Shown one piece after another: positions 1 through 5,139 of a stretch of DNA of 5,139 bases (position 1 is its first letter; the number at the start of each line of letters is the position of its first letter). Under the pieces are notes generated by a model. It saw only the letters and a program-made list of their open reading frames with translations. It ran no database searches and had not been told where the DNA came from. Where the stretch lies: contig JASLXP010001144.1 in the NCBI GenBank assembly GCA_030740295.1, positions 1 to 5,139 of the forward strand, in the 5' to 3' direction. This DNA is from Planctomycetota bacterium (lineage in GTDB: Bacteria > Planctomycetota > PUPC01 > JACPCR01). Made by a program: the position numbers and the translations under genes.

Positions 1-430
1 AGAATGTGAGCTGCAGTTCCGCCGGGTAACTGTTGTTCCCAGAGTTCCGTGCCTTCAAGGGGTGCTATTCGATACAAATGACCATCGCCGTAACCGGCTA
101 TCAGGATTGGTTCGTTGTCATCAGAATCAGAGGCCAGCGCGCGTATGCATGGCTGATGAGTACTCCAGAGAGAGGCGAGTTTTGCCGGAATATCAACTTC
201 GGGCACTTCGATGTGTTTTGTCCAGATACGGTCGCCCTGCGGACCGAAACAGACGAGCTCACCCTCGCTCGTGCCAGCGTAGTAATAGACCCGTCCGCCG
301 ATCATTAACGTTGTGATGGCTTCAATACGGCCTTCGAGATCATGTTCTGTTACGGCCTCATCTGAGGAAAGCTGAATTCTCTTAATGTGGCCATCATCAT
401 ATCCAATCAGGACGTGTTCACTGGAACAGT
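1..430 (-). repeat. Beta-propeller blade repeats (PQQ/WD40-like) within the large protein
   Basis: This is a protein-level repeat at the visible C-terminal end of the minus-strand gene. Three related units can be seen: VLIGYDDGHIKRI near residues 741-753, YYYAGTSEGELVCFGPQGDR near 783-802 followed by IW, and ILIAGYGDGHLYRIAPLEGT near 843-862 followed by ELW. Each has small or hydrophobic residues, then G-x-x-(D/E)G-x-L/I, and the last two also have a G-x-x-x-W turn typical of PQQ-like beta-propeller blades. Spacing between the DG/EG pairs is about 43 and 60 residues. A closed propeller needs four to eight blades, so more should be encoded to the left of the window. Whether the family is PQQ-like or WD40-like cannot be decided by eye. 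Confidence 0.6.
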
Positions 431-2633
431 CGACTTCCAGCGCACTCGGTTTTCTTGGATGAAGGATTGGTTCTGGCCGGGACTCCTGAATCTCCTTGTC
501 GAGAGAAATGGGTTGGACATTGTCAACAAATGGAAATTCCTCGACCTTTTCGCCAGGCACTTCGACGAAAATTACTGTTGTGTCTCTTTCCAGGTGAGGG
601 TGGTTTCTTTCATTGGACTGCGTGCACACAAAGCGGGTGGCAATGGACGCTCGTTCTCCAGGCTTTCCATCGAAGATTTTCCTCAAGCGTATTCGGTGGG
701 CTCTTGGGGGCAGGTTCACCGTTGGAAAAAGATCATATTCGCTGTGATTCTGATCTACATAATAGGAATATGCCTCGTTACTCAGATCCAACAATTCTAC
801 TTCTGACTCAACCTTTTCTTCCCAGCCAACACCAAGCCTGACGCTTTGAGAGTGACTGTCCTCCATTTCAAATGCGAGCCATCTGCCGGCCACTTGGTCT
901 CCGAGGCAAGTCCATCTGGTTTCCATCTGAAATCGTCCTGGCTCTTTGACCTGTATTTCATCAATGACGAGGACAAACCCGGATGCACGCCAGAAAACCG
1001 AACGGGTCCAATCGGCACCGGCATAACCGTTCATGCGCGTGACAACATGTCCGCCCGAAGCAAGGAAATGCGAATCCAGCACCTTAGCGTATTTCGGCGC
1101 CATGCCCCGCTGCCCGTCTTTGATGAGCAGAACGCCATTCTGTGCTGCGAGGCCGGCTTCCCTGAGTCCCGCGTCCGCGGAAATGAGCCACGGAAATCCA
1201 CGCATGTGCATCTCTTTGATGCAATTCGCACTTTCGTGAGAGTTTTCGCCGCCGGAAAAGCCGTCGAGCAACAGATAATCATCCTCCCGGCGCAGTCCGG
1301 AACGAAAACTGATTTTGTCAAAATAGTGCGCTTCCTGATCGGGGCGGAAGATTGGATCGAGATCGCTAATGCGCAGGCCGATGAGGCTGGGCTCATGTTT
1401 CTCCTGCAAATCAGTTGCGAAAGAGCGCAACGGTTCGTCGCCACTGTGCCAGGGGATGAGCGTGTGGCTCATTTTCTGATCCCAGTATTTGAAGGGGGCC
1501 AGGAAAGTGCCCTCTTCATAAGCGGCTGCAGCCATTCCATAGAGAGCCCAGGCGGCCGAACCGGGTACATTAATTCTGCCGGTCAGCGGATGCTGTCCTT
1601 GATTAGTAAAACACTGCAGACCTCTGAGAATCGCTTCTCTGAATTCGGGGCCCAGAATCTCTCTGTTGTCGCAGGCAATGGCATATCTGGCGACATTCTG
1701 AGCAATAATGTTCCAGCGGATGTTCGGTGAATCACTCGCGCTGCCAACGAAGTGAGCCTGTGTTTCGAATATCCTCTGAATTCGCGCCTGCCACTTGAGT
1801 GCTTCCGGGAGTTGATGAAATTGATGGAAATAATCTGCAATGAAAAATGTAGCAAGTGCAGACCGGCTGTCTTCGGCAGAGATTGGATCTTTGAAGCGGT
1901 CGGGCAATTCAGGATCGAGTTCTCCGAATCGTTGAATGCCGCCCGGCCCGGAGGCGAATTCATAGAACCGTTTGAGAGCAGAATGCCGTTCGTTTTCATC
2001 CCACTGGACGAGCGGCTCGAGCAGCCTGTACAGCACGACCGCAGCGGTAATCTGCCCGGAGGGCAGCTCCTTCGGCCCAAGGAGGAATTCTTTAAACCTC
2101 TCGGCAAGCAGCGCGTTACCTGTATAAACCGCGTGCGCTCCATTTGCGAGGCTGGCCGGCCAATGTTCACTCCCTTCCTCTGCCTCCTGCGCCTGGAGGA
2201 CATCCTCCGATACTGACGCCTCAAAGAGGAAAGGCACCTGGTCCGGGTGCTGAATGATAATATCAGAAAGACGGGCAAGCCCAGTTTCAAGCCCGACCTC
2301 ATCTGAGGCGCCCACCAGCAGGACGTTCGCCTGAGGCGTGAAAGGTCCGCAGAGAGTTTTCAGTTCAAAGCCCCCGGCACCGGGATGCAGAACATCCGTG
2401 GAGAGCCAACTGCGGAAATAAAGTTCTTTGATCCATGAATGAGTCTGAAGGTTCCCTGCGACCAGAGAGTGCCTTTCCCGGGATGCTTCCTCGTCCACCA
2501 GTTTAAGGTTGATTCCCGCTGTCTGAAGAGACTCTTTGAATGCCTTCAGCTCCGACTGCACGGCATCGGAAGCAACAAGTTGCAGTTCACGGAGAGGCGT
2601 TTCCCGGTTCAGTTGTCTTGGTTGGAAAGCCAT
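1..2633 (-). CDS. Large heparinase II/III-like protein with C-terminal beta-propeller (3' end outside window)
   Basis: The reading frame is open for 877 codons from ATG at 2633-2631 and runs off the left edge, so the C-terminus is missing. Residues about 13-125 look like an alpha/beta domain ending in VGASDEVGLETGL (107-119), reminiscent of the carrier-type N-terminal domains of some glycoside hydrolases. Residues about 170-440 are helix-rich with aromatic-rich stretches (RWNII at 306, AAWALYGMAAAAYEEG from 360), as in the alpha/alpha toroid of heparinase II/III-type lyases. From about 455 a beta-rich part follows, with DGFSGGENSHESAN (457-470) and FWRASGFVLVIDEI (547-560), resembling the heparinase II/III C-terminal region. 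After about 730 come beta-propeller blades. No signal peptide or membrane segment is visible. An in-frame TGA nine codons before the ATG rules out a long N-terminal extension, and no Shine-Dalgarno precedes the ATG. The gene is divergent from gnd. The coding call is firm. The fold is likely. A lyase activity is unproven, and the substrate is unknown. Confidence 0.85.
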   Translation of the reverse strand, partial: MAFQPRQLNRETPLRELQLVASDAVQSELKAFKESLQTAGINLKLVDEEASRERHSLVAGNLQTHSWIKELYFRSWLSTDVLHPGAGGFELKTLCGPFTPQANVLLVGASDEVGLETGLARLSDIIIQHPDQVPFLFEASVSEDVLQAQEAEEGSEHWPASLANGAHAVYTGNALLAERFKEFLLGPKELPSGQITAAVVLYRLLEPLVQWDENERHSALKRFYEFASGPGGIQRFGELDPELPDRFKDPISAEDSRSALATFFIADYFHQFHQLPEALKWQARIQRIFETQAHFVGSASDSPNIRWNIIAQNVARYAIACDNREILGPEFREAILRGLQCFTNQGQHPLTGRINVPGSAAWALYGMAAAAYEEGTFLAPFKYWDQKMSHTLIPWHSGDEPLRSFATDLQEKHEPSLIGLRISDLDPIFRPDQEAHYFDKISFRSGLRREDDYLLLDGFSGGENSHESANCIKEMHMRGFPWLISADAGLREAGLAAQNGVLLIKDGQRGMAPKYAKVLDSHFLASGGHVVTRMNGYAGADWTRSVFWRASGFVLVIDEIQVKEPGRFQMETRWTCLGDQVAGRWLAFEMEDSHSQSVRLGVGWEEKVESEVELLDLSNEAYSYYVDQNHSEYDLFPTVNLPPRAHRIRLRKIFDGKPGERASIATRFVCTQSNERNHPHLERDTTVIFVEVPGEKVEEFPFVDNVQPISLDKEIQESRPEPILHPRKPSALEVDCSSEHVLIGYDDGHIKRIQLSSDEAVTEHDLEGRIEAITTLMIGGRVYYYAGTSEGELVCFGPQGDRIWTKHIEVPEVDIPAKLASLWSTHQPCIRALASDSDDNEPILIAGYGDGHLYRIAPLEGTELWEQQLPGGTAAHI

Positions 2634-2807
2634 CAGGAGAATATGACACAGAGCGCGTCAATAGGACAACTCAATCGTTCTGGTGAATTTCAGCGGGATG
2701 TCCGCAATTCGTCTTGACGCAAAATCGAATCAGGGTCAGTATGCTGTTTCTCGGGCCATGAAGGTCTTCGAGTAATTTTCTTGCCCCACATTTTTGAGGA
2801 GTTTGCC
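2634..2807. promoter_or_regulatory. Divergent intergenic region
   Basis: This 174-base gap separates the start of the minus-strand heparinase-like gene from gnd, so it must hold control signals for at least one of them. Rightward, TTGACG (2714-2719) is a good -35 match, but the nearest -10-like hexamer, TATGCT (2740-2745), lies 20 bases away, too far for a standard sigma-70 promoter. Leftward, TTGTCC with a 17-base spacer to TCATAT ends only 7 bases before the ATG, which would give a leaderless or nearly leaderless mRNA. That match is poor (4/6 and 3/6). No convincing operator or riboswitch was seen. Confidence 0.3.
2795..2801 (+). promoter_or_regulatory. Ribosome binding site of gnd
   Basis: TGAGGAG lies 6 bases before ATG 2808, which is ideal Shine-Dalgarno spacing. 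It decides the start: the upstream in-frame TTG at 2781 would place this motif inside the coding sequence, and the ATG at 2814 would be 12 bases away. It is the only clear Shine-Dalgarno among the three genes here. Confidence 0.75.
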
Positions 2808-3779
2808 ATGCAAATGGGAATGATTGGGTTGGGACGAATGGGTGGAAACATGGCGCGTCGCCTTATGCGAAACGGCCACGACATGGTTGTTTACGATCGG
2901 AGCGCTGAGAGTGTCCAGGAGTTGGCTGGTGAAGGTGCTGCAGGATCGGAGACTCTCGCGGATTTCGTATCCAAGCTCGACAAGCCGAGAGCTGCCTGGG
3001 TCATGGTGCCGTGCGGCGATCCAACGGAGAATACGGTTCAGGAGCTCGCCGGACTGATGGATGAAGGTGACATCATCATTGACGGTGGAAACTCCATGTT
3101 CAAGGATGACATTCGTCGTGCCAACGCACTCAGCGAGAAAGGTATCCATTATGTGGACGTCGGCACGAGCGGAGGTGTGTGGGGTATCGACCGCGGTTAT
3201 TGCATGATGATTGGCGGCGAAACTGAGATCGTCCAACACCTCGATCCGATTTTCAAGACCCTCGCTCCAGGGAAAGGGGATATCGAGGAAACGCCCGGCC
3301 GCGAGAACGACACGGGTACCTCTGAAGATGGTTATCTCCACTGCGGCCCCGCCGGCGCTGGACACTACGTGAAGATGGTTCACAACGGCATCGAGTACGG
3401 CGTCATGCAGGCATATGCCGAAGGGTTCGATGTCATCAAGAATGCCCAGGCCGATGACTACACCTACGATTTCAACATGGCCGACATCGCCGAGGTCTGG
3501 AGAAGGGGAAGTGTCATTGGCTCATGGCTGCTGGATCTCACCGCAATTGCTTTGATGGAGAGCCCCGACCTGTCCGAGTACACCGGCGTGGTCAGCGATT
3601 CCGGCGAAGGACGCTGGACTGTGATGGCAGCGGTCGAGCAGGCCACTCCTGCCGATGTGCTGACAACCGCGCTTTATACACGCTTCAGGTCGCGCCAGGA
3701 GCACACCTACGCCGAGAAGGTGCTCTCTGCCATGCGCATGAAGTTCGGCGGACATATTGAGAGGGCATCCGGCGGATAA
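2808..3779 (+). CDS. gnd: 6-phosphogluconate dehydrogenase, decarboxylating (short, NAD-type)
   Basis: The gene encodes 323 residues and is complete. The enzyme oxidatively decarboxylates 6-phosphogluconate to ribulose-5-phosphate and CO2 in the cytoplasm, the last oxidative step of the pentose phosphate pathway. The N-terminal Rossmann motif is GLGRMGGNM (7-15). Substrate-binding and catalytic segments follow in family order: [31 protein letters not shown] (in two adjoining parts), and [16 protein letters not shown]. In the last of these, K189, N193 and E196 match the catalytic Lys, Asn and Glu of the family, with the Lys-Glu spacing of seven seen in the sheep enzyme. The C-terminal SGEGRW and RFRSRQ segments are also typical. 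The length fits the short class (YqeC/GndA-like) rather than the 470-residue dimeric form. D30 at the end of the second Rossmann strand suggests a preference for NAD, which is an inference. The start is set by the strong ribosome binding site. The gene is probably co-transcribed with zwf, 115 bases downstream. Confidence 0.96.
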   Translation: MQMGMIGLGRMGGNMARRLMRNGHDMVVYDRSAESVQELAGEGAAGSETLADFVSKLDKPRAAWVMVPCGDPTENTVQELAGLMDEGDIIIDGGNSMFKDDIRRANALSEKGIHYVDVGTSGGVWGIDRGYCMMIGGETEIVQHLDPIFKTLAPGKGDIEETPGRENDTGTSEDGYLHCGPAGAGHYVKMVHNGIEYGVMQAYAEGFDVIKNAQADDYTYDFNMADIAEVWRRGSVIGSWLLDLTAIALMESPDLSEYTGVVSDSGEGRWTVMAAVEQATPADVLTTALYTRFRSRQEHTYAEKVLSAMRMKFGGHIERASGG

Positions 3780-3804
3780 TTGACGGGCTCTCACGCTTCT
3801 CAAC

Positions 3805-3834
3805 GTGGCTCGGTCTGGCAACAGGCCGAGCCAC
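3805..3834 (+). other. Strong intercistronic hairpin between gnd and zwf (13-bp stem, GCAA loop)
   Basis: The arm GTGGCTCGGTCTG (3805-3817) pairs with CAGGCCGAGCCAC (3822-3834) along its whole length, with one T-G wobble (3814/3825), closing a GCAA tetraloop of the stable GNRA type. It begins 25 bases after the gnd stop. No T-run follows on either strand, so it is not a canonical intrinsic terminator. It could act as a Rho-dependent or attenuating element, protect the 3' end of the gnd message, or be a copy of a dispersed palindromic repeat. The structure is plain in the sequence; its role is inferred. Confidence 0.7.
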
Positions 3835-3849
3835 CAGCTTCAGTACCCG

Positions 3850-3868
3850 GGCAGTACGCGTAACTGCC
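3850..3868 (+). other. Small second hairpin upstream of zwf
   Basis: GGCAGT (3850-3855) and ACTGCC (3863-3868) form a 6-bp stem with a 7-base loop (ACGCGTA), 15 bases after the larger hairpin and 26 bases before the zwf start codon. No T-run follows. It may structure the zwf leader, but a stem this short can arise by chance. Confidence 0.25.
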
Positions 3869-3894
3869 AGAATCCAAAATCACGAACGCCTGAT

Positions 3895-5139
3895 ATGAAA
3901 ACTACAAAAGTTGTTTCACAAACTTCGGTCGCTGGTACGCATAGCTCAGATCCGTGCGCCGCCCCGGCCACTATCGTCATCTTTGGTGCCTCAGGAGATC
4001 TAACCAAGCGGCTTCTTCTGCCCGCGCTCTGGAATCTCTATTGTGATGATCTGCTCTCCGATCGGTTCGCGATCATTGGCGCTTCGAATGCCGAGCTGAC
4101 GACGGAAGAATTCCGAAACAATCTTTCTGAAAACATTCAGGATTTCGCAACACGCGAGGTCGACTTGGATAAATGGGCCTGCTTCGTGAGTAAATTCAGC
4201 TACCTCGTGGGTGACTTCAGTGACCCGCAGTTGTTTAAGAACATTCAGGCCGAAATCGACAAGGTCTCTGAAGAGCACAACACCGGGGGAAATGTGCTCT
4301 ACTACACCGCCACCCCGCCGGTGGTCTTCGGGCTTCTGACGCGCATGCTTGGCGAAGCCGGCATGAATAAATCCGATGAGGGCTGGCGTCGCCTCATCAT
4401 CGAGAAACCTTTTGGAAGCGACCTTCAGAGTTGCATTGACCTTAGTGAAGAAGTCCTGACTCACTGGGATGAAGATCAGATTTATCGAATCGACCACTAC
4501 CTCGGCAAAGAGACTGTTCAGAATCTTCTGACCTTCCGCTTCTCTAACGGAATCTTCGAACCGCTGTGGAACAAGAACTATGTGGATCACATTCAGTTCA
4601 CCGTGGCCGAACGTGTCGGAGTAGAGCTTCGCGGAGGCTACTACGACAAGACCGGCGTGCTGAAGGACATGATGCAGAACCACATGTTTCAGATGCTGGC
4701 CTACCTGTGTATGGAGACTCCGAATTCGTTCCAGGCCGATGCCATCCGCAACGAAAAGGCAAAGCTCCTGGAAGCGGTCCGCATCATGGAGCCGCAGGAT
4801 GTCCTCGAAGACTGCGTGCGCGGCCAATACGGACCGGGCACGGATCAGGAGGGCGAACCGATGGCCGGTTATCGGGAAGCGCCGGATGTAGATCCTGAGT
4901 CTCACACAGAGACCTTTGCCGCATTGAAGCTGAATGTGGATAACTGGCGCTGGGTCGGCGTGCCTATCTACTTGCGTTCGGGCAAGGCTCTGAGCCGGAA
5001 ACACACTGAAATTGTGATTCGCTTCAAAAAAGCTCCTGAAGTTCTCTTCCGTGACACACCGATAGATCGCCTGGAGGCCAACGAGCTGGTCTTCAACATC
5101 CAGCCTGACCAGGGAATCGAAATCAAGTTTCAGGCAAAA
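3895..5139 (+). CDS. zwf: Glucose-6-phosphate 1-dehydrogenase (3' end outside window)
   Basis: The first 415 residues are present. The family is usually about 490-510 long, so roughly 80-100 C-terminal residues lie beyond the right edge. The enzyme oxidises glucose-6-phosphate to 6-phosphogluconolactone in the cytoplasm, the entry step of the oxidative pentose phosphate pathway. The Rossmann motif is FGASGDLTKR (30-39). Next come IIEKPFG (168-174), RIDHYLGKE (198-206, with D200 and H201) and GVLKDMMQNHMFQ (254-266), in which H263 matches the catalytic base. VRGQYG and PIYLRSGKAL are also present. About 25 residues precede the first beta strand, a slightly long and low-complexity lead. No in-frame alternative ATG exists, and no Shine-Dalgarno is obvious before ATG 3895. 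N65, in IIGASN, replaces the Arg (Leuconostoc R46) that binds the NADP 2'-phosphate, so cofactor use may be relaxed or NAD-leaning. Family assignment is essentially certain. Confidence 0.97.
   Translation, partial: MKTTKVVSQTSVAGTHSSDPCAAPATIVIFGASGDLTKRLLLPALWNLYCDDLLSDRFAIIGASNAELTTEEFRNNLSENIQDFATREVDLDKWACFVSKFSYLVGDFSDPQLFKNIQAEIDKVSEEHNTGGNVLYYTATPPVVFGLLTRMLGEAGMNKSDEGWRRLIIEKPFGSDLQSCIDLSEEVLTHWDEDQIYRIDHYLGKETVQNLLTFRFSNGIFEPLWNKNYVDHIQFTVAERVGVELRGGYYDKTGVLKDMMQNHMFQMLAYLCMETPNSFQADAIRNEKAKLLEAVRIMEPQDVLEDCVRGQYGPGTDQEGEPMAGYREAPDVDPESHTETFAALKLNVDNWRWVGVPIYLRSGKALSRKHTEIVIRFKKAPEVLFRDTPIDRLEANELVFNIQPDQGIEIKFQAK

Noticed and set aside
103..473. Direct repeat AGGATTGGTTC at 103-113 and 463-473
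   Set aside because: Both copies encode EPIL in the same frame of the large protein. Eleven bases is short, and it is explained by shared codons rather than a DNA element.
846..1730. 294-codon open frame on the plus strand
   Set aside because: It is antisense to the continuous 877-codon minus-strand gene, whose domains and propeller motifs are coherent. The plus-strand product looks like random sequence.
1583..2302. 239-codon minus-strand open frame
   Set aside because: It is in a different frame from the real minus-strand gene over the same bases. It is rich in Arg and Ser with no domain, as expected of an out-of-frame shadow.
2655..2720. Inverted pair GCGTCAA (2655-2661) and TTGACGC (2714-2720) in the divergent region
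   Set aside because: About one 7-base inverted pair is expected by chance in 174 bases, and neither arm has a well-spaced -10 element.
2781..2807. Upstream TTG start giving gnd nine extra residues
   Set aside because: The extension would contain the TGAGGAG ribosome binding site, and the family normally begins within a few residues of the Rossmann strand, as it does from ATG 2808.
2736..3383. 215-codon minus-strand open frame opposite gnd
   Set aside because: It is antisense to the well-supported gnd and covers its ribosome binding site. No family features are visible.
4000..5004. 334-codon open frame on the minus strand opposite zwf
   Set aside because: It lies fully antisense to an unmistakable zwf with intact catalytic motifs. 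Its translation shows no recognisable domain, and it is best explained by the codon bias of zwf.

Overview
This 5,139-base window is ordinary bacterial chromosome at roughly 53% GC (estimated by eye). It has three protein-coding genes, two of them cut by the window edges, and short intergenic gaps. I see no RNA genes, mobile elements, CRISPR arrays or phage signatures. The gene content (a very large heparinase II/III-like protein carrying a beta-propeller, weak Shine-Dalgarno use, and a short NAD-type 6-phosphogluconate dehydrogenase next to zwf) is compatible with a Planctomycetes, Lentisphaerae or related PVC-type bacterium. That placement is a low-confidence guess.

Left half (1-2633, minus strand): one long uninterrupted reading frame of 877 codons, whose 3' end lies beyond the left edge. 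I translated it codon by codon and found no stop. It shows an N-terminal alpha/beta domain, a helix-rich middle resembling the alpha/alpha toroid of heparinase II/III-type polysaccharide lyases, a beta-sandwich-like part, and then beta-propeller blades with repeated G-x-x-DG-H/E motifs. It has no visible signal peptide, and several residues normally conserved in heparinase II/III lyases look substituted.

Middle (2634-2807): a 174-base divergent intergenic region. It contains a good ribosome binding site for the rightward gene but no convincing promoter.

Right half (2808-5139, plus strand): gnd (short form, complete, 323 residues) followed 115 bases later by zwf (first 415 residues, cut by the right edge). 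Together they carry out the two dehydrogenase steps of the oxidative pentose phosphate pathway: zwf oxidises glucose-6-phosphate to 6-phosphogluconolactone, and gnd oxidatively decarboxylates 6-phosphogluconate to ribulose-5-phosphate. The lactonase (pgl) that links them is not in the window and may lie downstream. The gap between them holds a nearly perfect 13-bp hairpin with a GCAA tetraloop but no U-tract. In both dehydrogenases the residue at the end of the second Rossmann strand looks more suited to NAD than to NADP, which suggests that this branch may produce NADH.

No wholly new system is evident. The points most worth a second look are the unusual architecture and apparent active-site degeneracy of the heparinase-like/propeller protein, the paired cofactor signature, and the gnd-zwf hairpin.
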